Shown here piece after piece: positions 1-7,158 of a stretch of 7,319 bases of DNA. The stretch comes from an uncultured Lachnospiraceae bacterium (lineage in GTDB: Bacteria > Bacillota > Clostridia > Lachnospirales > Lachnospiraceae). Under the pieces are notes generated by a model. That model made no database searches, was not told where the DNA came from, and saw only the letters and a list, made by a program, of their open reading frames with translations. The position numbers and the translations under genes were made by a program. Positions within the stretch are counted from its first letter, which is position 1; every line of letters begins with the position of its first letter. Location of the stretch: positions 1 through 7,319 of the forward strand of contig CATYEA010000093.1 of NCBI GenBank assembly GCA_958405355.1. The letters run 5' to 3'.

Positions 1-8
1 GTTTTCAT
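1..8 (-). CDS. 5' end of a divergent gene, product unknown (partial)
   Basis: On the minus strand an ATG at 8-6 is preceded by a strong ribosome binding site (AAGGAGGC, complement of 14-21) five nucleotides upstream. Only Met-Lys and part of a third codon lie in the window, so no product can be named. The call rests on this ribosome binding site and on a TATAAT box about 40 bases further upstream, both facing the same way. The gene is divergent from hisH. Confidence 0.6.
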
Positions 9-48
9 AAATTGCCTCCTTAGAAATACACATCTTAATGTTCTGATT

Positions 49-80
49 ATTATACTATTACATTTTTGTTTGTTTTGCAA
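49..80 (-). promoter_or_regulatory. Probable sigma-A promoter for the leftward partial gene
   Basis: The minus strand carries a perfect TATAAT (complement of 49-54). The best upstream -35 candidate is TTGCAA (complement of 75-80), but the spacer is 20 bases, longer than the usual 16-18, so the -35 assignment is weak. The box lies about 40 bases upstream of the leftward ATG, which fits a short leader. Confidence 0.45.
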
Positions 81-104
81 TGGAAAATTTTTCAGATTTA
101 TGAT
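75..104 (+). promoter_or_regulatory. Probable sigma-A promoter of the hisH-hisF-ung operon
   Basis: TTGCAA at 75-80 and TATGAT at 99-104 are separated by 18 bases. Transcription would start near 111, giving a leader of about 35 nucleotides before hisH. That is too short for a T-box or a leader-peptide attenuator, and neither is visible. The -35 hexamer is self-complementary and may be shared with the divergent promoter. Confidence 0.5.
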
Positions 105-144
105 AGAATAATTTAGATAAGCAAAATTTTAGGAGATTAAAGCA

Positions 145-750
145 ATGATTACCATTATTGATTACGATGCAGGAAATATAAAAAGTGTAGAAAAAGCCTG
201 TCAGTATCTTGGTCAGGACGTAAAAATTACCCGGGACAGAGATGAGATTATGGCGGCCAGCCATGTGATCTTACCAGGAGTTGGAGCTTTTGGGGATGCT
301 ATGAGCCATTTAAAGGAATATCATTTGATACAGACGATTTACGATGTGGTTGAAAAGAAAACACCTTTTCTCGGAATCTGCCTTGGACTGCAGCTCTTAT
401 TTGAACGGAGCGATGAAAGCAAAGGAGTGAGCGGCCTGGGAATTCTTCCGGGAGAGATTCTGTCGATTCCATCGGCTCCAGGCCTTAAGATTCCCCATAT
501 GGGATGGAATTCTCTGGATATTACACCGGGAGCTCGCCTTTTTAAGGGGATTGAAGGGAATCCTTATGTATATTTCGTACATTCTTATTATTTAAAAGCC
601 AAACAGCCTTCTGATGTGGCGGCAAAGACCTGGTACAGTGTGGATATTGATGCGTCGGTGGAATCGGGTAATGTATTTGCCTGTCAGTTCCATCCGGAAA
701 AAAGCAGTCAGACCGGATTGCAGATATTGAAGAATTTTACAGAAATTTAG
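145..750 (+). CDS. hisH: Imidazole glycerol phosphate synthase, glutamine amidotransferase subunit HisH
   Basis: HisH hydrolyses glutamine and passes ammonia to HisF, which makes imidazole glycerol phosphate and AICAR in the fifth step of histidine biosynthesis in the cytoplasm. The 201-residue product has the usual family length and is a single class I glutaminase domain. Visible landmarks are the N-terminal [12 protein letters not shown] strand, the oxyanion-region PGVGAFG (44-50), the nucleophile Cys79 in GICLGLQLL, and the His183/Glu185 pair in CQFHPEKS. All three triad residues are present. The start is supported by AGGAGA at 131-136, eight bases before the ATG. hisF begins 10 bases downstream, as expected for subunits of one heterodimer. 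HisH paralogs also serve sugar-amidation pathways (PseA/WbpG partners), but no such genes are nearby. Confidence 0.96.
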   Translation: MITIIDYDAGNIKSVEKACQYLGQDVKITRDRDEIMAASHVILPGVGAFGDAMSHLKEYHLIQTIYDVVEKKTPFLGICLGLQLLFERSDESKGVSGLGILPGEILSIPSAPGLKIPHMGWNSLDITPGARLFKGIEGNPYVYFVHSYYLKAKQPSDVAAKTWYSVDIDASVESGNVFACQFHPEKSSQTGLQILKNFTEI

Positions 751-760
751 GAGGCAGAAA

Positions 761-1522
761 ATGTTTACGAAGCGAATTATACCATGTTTGGATGTACACA
801 ACGGACGGGTTGTCAAGGGTGTAAACTTTGTCAATTTAAAAGATGCCGGAGATCCGGTGGAAATTGCGGCCGCCTATGATAAGGCCGGGGCAGATGAAGT
901 AGTATTTCTGGATATTACGGCTTCTTCTGATGCACGAAATACTGTGGTCGATCTGGTTCGCCGTGTAGCTGAAAATGTATTTATTCCTTTTACAGTCGGC
1001 GGCGGTATCCGTACAGTCGAAGATTTCCGTGCACTGCTCCGTGAGGGCGCGGATAAGATTTCTATTAATTCTTCGGCCATTAATCGGCCGGAGCTGATTT
1101 CAGAAGCGGCAGATAAATTTGGCAGCCAGTGTGTTGTTGTCGCTATTGATGCCAAACGACGGGCCGACGGCAGCGGATGGAATATCTATAAAAATGGCGG
1201 ACGGATTGATACAGGGCTGGATGCTTTAGAATGGGCTGAGCGGGTGAATAAACTCGGTGCAGGAGAAATCCTTCTGACCAGTATGGACTGCGACGGCACA
1301 AAAGCTGGATATGACATTGAATTGACCCGTCGGATTGCTGAAATTGTTTCTGTACCTGTTATTGCCTCCGGCGGTGCGGGAACGAAGGAACATTTTTATG
1401 AAGCTCTGACGGAAGGAAAAGCAGATGCAGCGCTGGCTGCCTCTTTGTTCCACTATAAAGAGCTGGAAATCAACGATTTAAAACGCTATTTAAGTGATAA
1501 AGGCGTTTCTATGCGTCTGTGA
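761..1522 (+). CDS. hisF: Imidazole glycerol phosphate synthase, cyclase subunit HisF
   Basis: HisF uses ammonia delivered from HisH to cleave and cyclise PRFAR into imidazole glycerol phosphate, feeding histidine synthesis, and AICAR, which returns to purine synthesis. The 253-residue product is a full-length (beta/alpha)8 barrel. Both catalytic aspartates sit at their canonical positions: Asp11 in RIIPCLDV and Asp130 in VVVAIDAKR. Phosphate-binding glycine loops are at 79-84 (VGGGIR) and 202-207 (ASGGAG), and the family strings GRVVKGVNF and FLDITAS are intact. The ribosome binding site AGGAGG (749-754) overlaps the hisH stop codon, which suggests translational coupling and balanced subunit output. 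No other his gene is in the window, so hisA and the rest must lie elsewhere. Confidence 0.97.
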   Translation: MFTKRIIPCLDVHNGRVVKGVNFVNLKDAGDPVEIAAAYDKAGADEVVFLDITASSDARNTVVDLVRRVAENVFIPFTVGGGIRTVEDFRALLREGADKISINSSAINRPELISEAADKFGSQCVVVAIDAKRRADGSGWNIYKNGGRIDTGLDALEWAERVNKLGAGEILLTSMDCDGTKAGYDIELTRRIAEIVSVPVIASGGAGTKEHFYEALTEGKADAALAASLFHYKELEINDLKRYLSDKGVSMRL

Positions 1523-1551
1523 TTTAAAATATACAAAGGAGAGGGATAATT

Positions 1552-2226
1552 ATGGCAGCAATCAGCAACGATTGGCTTGAACCGCTGACACCGGAATTTC
1601 GTAAGCCTTATTATGCAAAGCTTTATAAAACAGTTCTTACTGAATATAATAGCCGTCAGATCTTTCCGGCGGCCGATGATATTTTTAATGCGTTTAGCTT
1701 CACGCCTCTCTCGAAGGTGAAAGCAGTGATCCTCGGTCAAGACCCATATCATGGTGATGGCCAGGCTCATGGCCTTTGTTTTTCAGTTAAACCGGATGTG
1801 GAGATTCCGCCGTCTCTGGTAAATATTTATACGGAACTTCATGAAGATTTGGGTTGCTACATACCGAATAATGGTTATTTGAAAAAATGGGCGGATCAGG
1901 GCGTATTATTGTTGAATACAGTACTCACCGTGCGGGCTCATCAGGCCAATTCCCACCGGGGTATTGGCTGGGAAGAATTTACGGATGCTGCGATCCGTGT
2001 GCTGAATGAAGTGGACCGGCCGATGGTGTTTATTCTTTGGGGACGTCCGGCCCAGATGAAGAAATCGATGTTAAATAACCCAAAACATCTGATTTTGGAA
2101 GCACCGCACCCGAGTCCGCTTTCAGCCTACAGAGGCTTTTTTGGAAGTCGGCCGTTCAGCCAGACAAATAACTTTTTAAAAGAACATGGTATCGAGCCGA
2201 TTGACTGGCAGATAGAGAACATATAG
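1552..2226 (+). CDS. ung: Uracil-DNA glycosylase, family 1 (base excision repair)
   Basis: Ung removes uracil from DNA after cytosine deamination or dUMP misincorporation and starts base excision repair. The 224-residue product matches the family length. The water-activating loop GQDPYHGDGQAHGL holds the catalytic Asp64 and Tyr66, the residue that excludes thymine. Phe77 stacks on uracil, Asn122 in LLLNT reads the base, and the minor-groove loop APHPSPLSAYRGF (184-196) carries the catalytic His186. No key residue is missing. AAAGGAGAGG (1535-1544) supports the ATG. Only 29 bases separate it from hisF, with no terminator, so it is probably cotranscribed with hisHF, although its function is unrelated. 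It faces the convergent giant gene across a shared terminator. Confidence 0.97.
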   Translation: MAAISNDWLEPLTPEFRKPYYAKLYKTVLTEYNSRQIFPAADDIFNAFSFTPLSKVKAVILGQDPYHGDGQAHGLCFSVKPDVEIPPSLVNIYTELHEDLGCYIPNNGYLKKWADQGVLLLNTVLTVRAHQANSHRGIGWEEFTDAAIRVLNEVDRPMVFILWGRPAQMKKSMLNNPKHLILEAPHPSPLSAYRGFFGSRPFSQTNNFLKEHGIEPIDWQIENI

Positions 2227-2241
2227 AAATATAAAAATATT

Positions 2242-2294
2242 AAAAAATTCTCCTCGCAGAAACCGTTTCAAGGTTTTCAAGAGGAGAATTTTTT
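2242..2294. terminator. Bidirectional intrinsic terminator between ung and the convergent giant gene
   Basis: A perfect 14-bp inverted repeat pairs 2242-2255 with 2281-2294. Its core is TTCTCCTC/GAGGAGAA, flanked by A6 on the left and T6 or more on the right, so each strand reads as a stem followed by a U-run. The 25-base loop contains a small inner pairing (AAACC at 2260-2264 with GGTTT at 2272-2276). It begins 15 bases after the ung stop and lies 5 bases beyond the stop of the minus-strand gene, so it can end both transcripts. Confidence 0.9.
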
Positions 2295-2299
2295 TGAAT

Positions 2300-5200
2300 T
2301 TAAATTCCGTCGGCCAGATTTTTATTGGCTGTGGCCAGCATGAGTTTGATTCGGTTGACCTGATTTACTTCGCTGGCGCCCGGGTCGTAGTCGATGGCTA
2401 CGATATTGGAACCCGGATATGTATTTCTAAGTTCTTTAATAACACCCTTGCCGACAATGTGGTTCGGCAGGCAGCCAAATGGCTGGGTACATACAATATT
2501 TCCAGCACCCTGGTGAATCAGTTCGATCATTTCACCCGTCAAGAACCATCCTTCACCGGTCTGGTTACCGATGGAAACGATCGGTTCAGCGTATTTGGCA
2601 AGTTCTTCGATTTTCGCCTGTGGATGGAAGTGGCGGCTCTTTTCAAGTTCCTTACGGGCGGTCTTACGAACTGCTTCAAGGGCTTTAATAGCCGCATTAC
2701 CCATCACAGCACCTTTCTTACTTTTTCCAAGTTTTTCGTATTTAAAGTTGCTGTTATAGGCGCTGTATAAGAAGAAATCCAAAAGGTCCGGCATAACAGC
2801 CTCGGCACCTTCTTTTTCCAGCAAGTCCACCAGATAGTTGTTGGCAGAAGGAGAGAATTTAACAAGAATTTCTCCGACGATACCGACTCTTGGCTTTTTA
2901 AGATTTTCATCAATCGGGAGCTGGTCAAAGTCACGAATAATTCCCTGAATATTCTTTTTAAAGCTGTTTCGATTCTTTCCTGTAATGGAATCAATACAAA
3001 CCTGCTGCCAATATTTGTGAAGCCGGTCGGCTGAACCTGGATAAATCTCATAAGGACGCATCCGGTAAAGTACACGCATGAAAACATCGCCGTAAACGAT
3101 AGCCTGCATGGCTCCGATTAAAAGCTTCGGAGTGATTTTGAGACCCGGATTGGATTCCAGTCCTGCCGCATTGATGGATACGACCGGAATCTGATGCATT
3201 CCCGCATTTTGAAGCGCACGTCGGATAAATCCGATGTAGTTGGTTGCACGGCAGCCGCCGCCGGTCTGGGTCATGGCAATAGCTACTTTATTTAAATCAT
3301 ATTTGCCTGAAAGCAGTGCCTTCATAATCTGCCCAATTACACAGATGGAAGGGTAGCAGGCATCGTTGTTTACATATTTCAAACCGATATCAATGGCCTC
3401 TTTATCGCAGTCCGGAAGCAGATCAACTTTCAGACCATTATATCGAAGGGCCTCGATCAATATATCAAAATGAATCGGAGACATATTCGGGGCGAGAATC
3501 GTATAGTCCTTCGCCATTTCTTCGGTAAAGATAATACGGTCATGAGCGCTTGTATGGATTTCTCCATGAATATGTTTCTGTTCACGCAGACGGATGGCTG
3601 CTATGAGAGAACGGATACGAATACGGGCAGCTCCCAGGTTGCTGACTTCATCGATTTTCAGGCAGGTGTAAAGCCGTCCGGAACCAGTCAGAATATCTTT
3701 TACCTGGTCCGTTGTTACCGCATCCAGACCGCAGCCAAAGGAGTTAAGCTGGATCAGTTCCAGATTCTCCTGGGTCTTCACAAACTGGGCAGCTTTGTAA
3801 AGCCGGGAGTGATACATCCACTGGTCGGAGACGATGAGCGGACGCTCAATCTCAGCCAGATGGGAAACACTGTCCTCGGTCAATACAGCAATACCATAGG
3901 AAGTGATCAGTTCCGGAATACCATGGTTGATTTCTTTATCAATGTGATATGGGCGTCCGGCCAGGACAATACCCTTCATATGGTTATCCCGCAGGTATTT
4001 GATCGTTTCCTCGCCTTTATCCTTCATATCCTGACGGGCTTTGGCAAGTTCCGTCCAGGCAGCGTCTACGGCATCTTTGATTTCCTGAGAACGGATATCT
4101 GTAGTGTTACAGAATTCTTCTGTCATTCTCTGAACAATATGTTCTTTATTATCCAGGGAAAGGAATGGATTCATAAACTTGATATGTTCAGAAACCAGTT
4201 CTTCCACGTTGTTTTTAATATTCTCCGAATAAGAAGTAACGATCGGACAGTTGTAATGGTTGTTGGCACCTTCCACCTCATCACGTTCATAAGGAATGCT
4301 CGGGTAGAAAATGAAGTCCACGCCGTTTTTTATAAGCCACATGATATGTCCATGGACCAGCTTGGCCGGATAGCATACGGATTCACTCGGAATGGATTCG
4401 ATACCCAGCGTATAGATATTAGCAGAGGACTGAGGACTCAAAACAACCTGGTAGCCCAGTTTTGTAAAGAAGGTAAACCAGAATGGGTAGTTTTCGTACA
4501 TATTCAGTACACGCGGAATACCTACTTTACCCCGGCTGGCCTTATCTTCGGTCAGCGGTTCATATTGGAAAATACGTTTGTATTTATAATCAAATAAGTT
4601 CGGGATAGTGCTGTCAGCTTTGGCCTTTCCGATACCGACCTCACAACGGTTACCCGTAATGAACTGGCGTCCGCCGCTGAAGCGGTTAATGGTCAGATGA
4701 CAGCTATTTGTACAGCCTTTACACCGTCCCATAGAGGTCGTATATTTCAGCGCGATCATCTTATCCAGAGAGAGCATGGTGGATTCTGTACCGTCATACC
4801 GTTCTCTGGCAATAAGAGCTGCACCAAAAGCGCCCATAATACCGGCAATATCCGGACGGACAGCATCTCGTCCGGCAATACGCTCAAAGCTTTGAAGAAC
4901 GGCATCATTATAAAATGTACCGCCCTGAACAACAATCTTTTCTCCCAGATCCTTCGGGTCCGTCAGTTTGATAACCTTTAAGAGGGCATTTTTAATAACA
5001 GAATAAGCCAGTCCGGCAGAAATATCGCCGACCTCTGCGCCTTCCTTCTGGGCCTGCTTAACATTAGAGTTCATGAACACCGTACAGCGAGAGCCCAGGT
5101 CAATTGGGTTTTCGGCAAATAAAGCCACTTTTGCGAAATCAGAAATCTCATAATTCAGAGATTTGGCAAAGGTTTCAATAAAGGAACCGCAGCCGGAAGA

Positions 5201-6535
5201 GCAGGCCTCATTTAAAAGGACGCTGTCTACCGTATTGTTTTTAATCTTAATACATTTCATATCCTGGCCGCCGATATCCAGAATACAATCCACCTCCGGT
5301 TCAAAGAAAGCAGCGGCATAGTAGTGGGCCACTGTTTCAACTTCACCTTCATCCAACATGAAAGCGGCTTTCATTAAAGCTTCGCCGTAACCGGTGGAGC
5401 AGGCGCGGACAATACGTGCGCTGTCCGGGAGCTGTTCTTTAATTTCTTTGATGGCACGGATCGTTGTATTCAGCGGACTTCCGTTATTGTTACTGTAGAA
5501 AGAATAAAGAAGCGTTCCATCTTCGCCGACGATGGCCACTTTTGTTGTGGTCGAGCCGGCATCGATACCTAGAAAACAGTCCCCTTCATAATCTTTGAGA
5601 TTTCCTTTTTTCACCGCATGTTTATTATGACGTTCCGTAAAAGCATCATAATCGGCCTGATCTTTAAAAAGAGGCTCCATGCGCTTGGACTCTGCCTCAA
5701 TCTTGATATCCGAAGAGAGGAGAGCAATCAGTTCATCCAATGTCCGGCCTTCCGTATTGCTGTCGTTCATGGCTGCACCCATGGCCGCAAACAAATGGGA
5801 ATTCTCCGGGGCAATAATATATTCTCCGGATAAATGGAGTGTCCGAATGAAAGATTCCTTTAATTCGGAAAGGAAATGAAGCGGACCTCCAAGAAAAGCC
5901 ACATGTCCCCGAATTGGTTTACCGCAGGCCAGACCGCTGATGGTCTGATTAACTACGGCCTGAAAAATAGAAGCCGATAAATCGGCTTTTGTGGCACCTT
6001 CATTGATTAAAGGCTGAATATCCGATTTTGCAAAGACACCGCAGCGGGCTGCGATAGGATAAATAGCCTGATAGTCTTTTGCGTATTCATTCAGACCGGA
6101 GGCATCTGTTTGAAGAAGAGAAGCCATCTGGTCAATGAAAGAACCTGTACCGCCGGCACAGATGCCGTTCATACGCTGTTCAATATTTCCCTGAGAAAAA
6201 TAAATAATTTTTGCATCCTCACCGCCAAGCTCAATGGCCACATCTGTTTTTGGCTCAAAATACTGGAGTGCGGTGGATACAGAAATAACTTCCTGGACAA
6301 ATGGGATATTCAATGGCTTGGCGATGGACATACCGCCGGAACCGGTAATCATACCGTGAATATCCACATTGCCCAAAGCATTTTTTGCTTTGATGATCAG
6401 ATCCAGAAGTGTTTCACGGATGTTGGCAAAGTGTCGCTCATAATCCGAGAAAACCACCTGATTTTTATCATCCAGACAGGCAATTTTTACGGTCGTTGAA
6501 CCGATATCAATTCCTAATCTATATGTAGTATTCAT
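2300..6535 (-). CDS. Giant acyl-CoA dehydratase activase-related protein (two BadF/HgdC-type ATPase modules, DUF2229 and HgdB-like modules)
   Basis: Uncharacterised family, corresponding by domain content to COG1924 + COG3580 + COG3581. The predicted product has 1411 residues and no visible signal peptide or membrane segment, so it is probably cytoplasmic. Modules in order: ATPase 1 (about 6-255) with GIDIGSTT (8-15), ELGGEDAKI (102-110), Cys126 in [11 protein letters not shown] and Cys165 in ARCGVF; ATPase 2 (about 321-575) with [10 protein letters not shown] (323-332), DIGGQDMK (420-427), Cys445 in ACSSGCGSF and Cys484 in SRCTVF; a Cys605/608/612/631 linker; a DUF2229-type module (about 671-960) with CYPAK (Cys721), GRPYH and SFGCGLD (Cys935); and a last module (about 1000-1411) with ACYPS (Cys1060), GGGCRATNY (Cys1095), GEGWFLTGE and PFGCLPN (Cys1355). 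In HgdC-type activases the paired cysteines bind a [4Fe-4S] cluster between two subunits, and ATP hydrolysis drives an electron to the dehydratase component. I infer the same here within one chain. The substrate is unknown and the neighbours give no clue. Confidence 0.9.
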   Translation of the reverse strand: MNTTYRLGIDIGSTTVKIACLDDKNQVVFSDYERHFANIRETLLDLIIKAKNALGNVDIHGMITGSGGMSIAKPLNIPFVQEVISVSTALQYFEPKTDVAIELGGEDAKIIYFSQGNIEQRMNGICAGGTGSFIDQMASLLQTDASGLNEYAKDYQAIYPIAARCGVFAKSDIQPLINEGATKADLSASIFQAVVNQTISGLACGKPIRGHVAFLGGPLHFLSELKESFIRTLHLSGEYIIAPENSHLFAAMGAAMNDSNTEGRTLDELIALLSSDIKIEAESKRMEPLFKDQADYDAFTERHNKHAVKKGNLKDYEGDCFLGIDAGSTTTKVAIVGEDGTLLYSFYSNNNGSPLNTTIRAIKEIKEQLPDSARIVRACSTGYGEALMKAAFMLDEGEVETVAHYYAAAFFEPEVDCILDIGGQDMKCIKIKNNTVDSVLLNEACSSGCGSFIETFAKSLNYEISDFAKVALFAENPIDLGSRCTVFMNSNVKQAQKEGAEVGDISAGLAYSVIKNALLKVIKLTDPKDLGEKIVVQGGTFYNDAVLQSFERIAGRDAVRPDIAGIMGAFGAALIARERYDGTESTMLSLDKMIALKYTTSMGRCKGCTNSCHLTINRFSGGRQFITGNRCEVGIGKAKADSTIPNLFDYKYKRIFQYEPLTEDKASRGKVGIPRVLNMYENYPFWFTFFTKLGYQVVLSPQSSANIYTLGIESIPSESVCYPAKLVHGHIMWLIKNGVDFIFYPSIPYERDEVEGANNHYNCPIVTSYSENIKNNVEELVSEHIKFMNPFLSLDNKEHIVQRMTEEFCNTTDIRSQEIKDAVDAAWTELAKARQDMKDKGEETIKYLRDNHMKGIVLAGRPYHIDKEINHGIPELITSYGIAVLTEDSVSHLAEIERPLIVSDQWMYHSRLYKAAQFVKTQENLELIQLNSFGCGLDAVTTDQVKDILTGSGRLYTCLKIDEVSNLGAARIRIRSLIAAIRLREQKHIHGEIHTSAHDRIIFTEEMAKDYTILAPNMSPIHFDILIEALRYNGLKVDLLPDCDKEAIDIGLKYVNNDACYPSICVIGQIMKALLSGKYDLNKVAIAMTQTGGGCRATNYIGFIRRALQNAGMHQIPVVSINAAGLESNPGLKITPKLLIGAMQAIVYGDVFMRVLYRMRPYEIYPGSADRLHKYWQQVCIDSITGKNRNSFKKNIQGIIRDFDQLPIDENLKKPRVGIVGEILVKFSPSANNYLVDLLEKEGAEAVMPDLLDFFLYSAYNSNFKYEKLGKSKKGAVMGNAAIKALEAVRKTARKELEKSRHFHPQAKIEELAKYAEPIVSIGNQTGEGWFLTGEMIELIHQGAGNIVCTQPFGCLPNHIVGKGVIKELRNTYPGSNIVAIDYDPGASEVNQVNRIKLMLATANKNLADGI

Positions 6536-6540
6536 GCAAT

Positions 6541-6547
6541 TCCTCCT
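6541..6547 (-). promoter_or_regulatory. Ribosome binding site that fixes the start of the giant gene
   Basis: The complement reads AGGAGGA, six bases before the ATG at 6535-6533. An in-frame ATG at 6622 would add 29 residues ([10 protein letters not shown]...) that resemble no activase N-terminus. That ATG lies upstream of the predicted transcription start, so 6535 is the start used here. Confidence 0.9.
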
Positions 6548-6586
6548 AAGAGTTTCTATATAAAATATATATTCTTTGTCGAATGT

Positions 6587-6615
6587 ATTATAGTACAACC
6601 GGGCAAAAAACTCAA
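6587..6615 (-). promoter_or_regulatory. Sigma-A promoter of the giant activase gene
   Basis: On the minus strand TTGAGT (complement of 6610-6615) and a perfect TATAAT (complement of 6587-6592) are separated by exactly 17 bases. Transcription should start near 6580, giving a leader of about 45 AT-rich bases before the ATG at 6535. The promoter lies inside the 29-codon upstream extension of the open frame, which shows that extension is not translated from this transcript. Confidence 0.75.
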
Positions 6616-6640
6616 TACTCACTTTGGTAGGTTCTCATAC

Positions 6641-6668
6641 ACCTTTTTCTGGAAAACTGCATAGAATA
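6641..6668 (+). promoter_or_regulatory. Tentative sigma-K-like promoter of the LysM gene
   Basis: CATAGAATA at 6660-6668 matches the CATAnnnTA form of sigma-K -10 elements, and AC at 6641-6642 lies 17 bases upstream, as that class requires. The start would fall near 6675, just ahead of the ribosome binding site at 6680. TAGAAT (6662-6667) could instead be a sigma-A -10, but it has no acceptable -35. Both elements are short and the region is AT-rich, so chance is a real alternative. Confidence 0.25.
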
Positions 6669-6689
6669 AATAAAAAAACAGGTGGGCCT

Positions 6690-7040
6690 ATGAATTATTT
6701 TGTGCGGCGTCAGGACAATGAATACGGAAGATGTGACGGAATGTTGCATGAGATTCGGGAAAGGGACAGTTTATATAAGGTGTCCCGGCTTTACGGCGTG
6801 ACTGTGGAAGATCTAATGGAAAAAAATCCCACAGTAGATGTTTATAATCTGACGATTGGTGATAAACTATGTATACCGGTCAAACATATACCTTATATTA
6901 TACAGAACGGAGATACTCTGGACTGGCTTCTCGAACATTTTAATATGGATTATTCGACTTTCCGAAATGCCAATCCACAGATGAAACCGATCATGATGAC
7001 AGAAAATGACGTGGTTTATATTCCGGAGACAGACGGCTAG
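6690..7040 (+). CDS. Small protein with two LysM domains and no signal peptide
   Basis: The 116-residue product consists almost entirely of two LysM modules, which bind peptidoglycan or related N-acetylglucosamine polymers. Module 1 (about 19-63) shows DSLYKVSRLYGVTVEDLMEKN and IGDKLCIP. Module 2 (about 68-112) shows the typical GDTL and ends in VVYIPE. The N-terminus (MNYFVRRQDN) is charged and polar, so no Sec signal or membrane anchor is visible. The start at 6690 is chosen because AGGTGG (6680-6685) precedes it. An in-frame ATG at 6624 would add 22 residues, and I see no ribosome binding site in front of it. The gene diverges from the giant activase gene. It could be a spore-coat or cortex-associated protein like SafA, or an intracellular LysM protein; the sequence does not decide. 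Confidence 0.85.
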   Translation: MNYFVRRQDNEYGRCDGMLHEIRERDSLYKVSRLYGVTVEDLMEKNPTVDVYNLTIGDKLCIPVKHIPYIIQNGDTLDWLLEHFNMDYSTFRNANPQMKPIMMTENDVVYIPETDG

Positions 7041-7052
7041 AGTAAGTGTCGG

Positions 7053-7081
7053 TTGACAAAAAACAAGGCTTTTACTATAAT
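7053..7081 (+). promoter_or_regulatory. Perfect consensus sigma-A promoter for the downstream membrane-protein gene
   Basis: TTGACA (7053-7058) and TATAAT (7076-7081) both match consensus exactly, with the optimal 17-base spacer. It begins 12 bases after the LysM stop codon. Transcription would start near 7088, leaving a leader of about 70 bases that contains a hairpin. Confidence 0.85.
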
Positions 7082-7104
7082 AAAACTAATTGTAAAACAT
7101 GGAA

Positions 7105-7135
7105 AAAGGGGCAGCTTTCATGCGGCAGCCCCTTT
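7105..7135. other. Leader hairpin, possible terminator or attenuator
   Basis: 7105-7116 pairs with 7124-7135: AAAGGGGC with GCCCCTTT, then an A-A mismatch and three inner pairs including one G-U, around a 7-base loop. On the plus strand only TTT and then AATATT follow, a poor U-run. On the minus strand the stem runs into TTTTT, a better terminator. It sits between the strong promoter and the next ATG, so it should be in that gene's 5' leader. It may end LysM readthrough, stabilise the mRNA, or block antisense transcription. Confidence 0.6.
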
Positions 7136-7158
7136 AATATTCACAGAGAGGGTTTTAT

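Noticed and set aside
81..144. Possible T-box or his leader-peptide attenuator ahead of hisH
   Set aside because: The predicted leader is only about 35 bases, with no His-rich small frame, T-box sequence or competing hairpins.
2294..2770. 158-codon plus-strand open frame starting beside the terminator
   Set aside because: It is antisense to the conserved C-terminus of the giant protein, starts within the terminator hairpin region, and shows no family features.
3470..4597. 375-codon plus-strand open frame inside the giant gene
   Set aside because: It lies antisense to densely conserved motifs of the giant protein, has no recognisable domain, and its sequence is what reverse translation of the real frame would give. 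I treat it as a shadow frame.
6110..6499. 129-codon plus-strand open frame near the 5' end of the giant gene
   Set aside because: It overlaps the Cys126 and ELGGED motifs on the opposite strand and has no domain of its own, so it is a shadow frame.
2300..6535. Reading the giant gene as a two-hydroxyacid fermentation enzyme such as lactoyl- or 2-hydroxyglutaryl-CoA dehydratase
   Set aside because: No CoA-transferase, dehydrogenase or electron-transfer flavoprotein gene is nearby, and the fused domain order belongs to an uncharacterised family rather than to HgdABC or LcdABC. A substrate call would be invented.
6557..6571. Imperfect AT-only inverted repeat (TATATAAAATATATA) in the giant gene leader, considered as an operator
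   Set aside because: Alternating A/T runs form such symmetry easily by chance, and the arms match no regulator site I can name.
6624..6689. 22-residue upstream extension of the LysM protein
   Set aside because: I see no ribosome binding site before 6624, the segment overlaps promoter sequence, and AGGTGG precedes the ATG at 6690.
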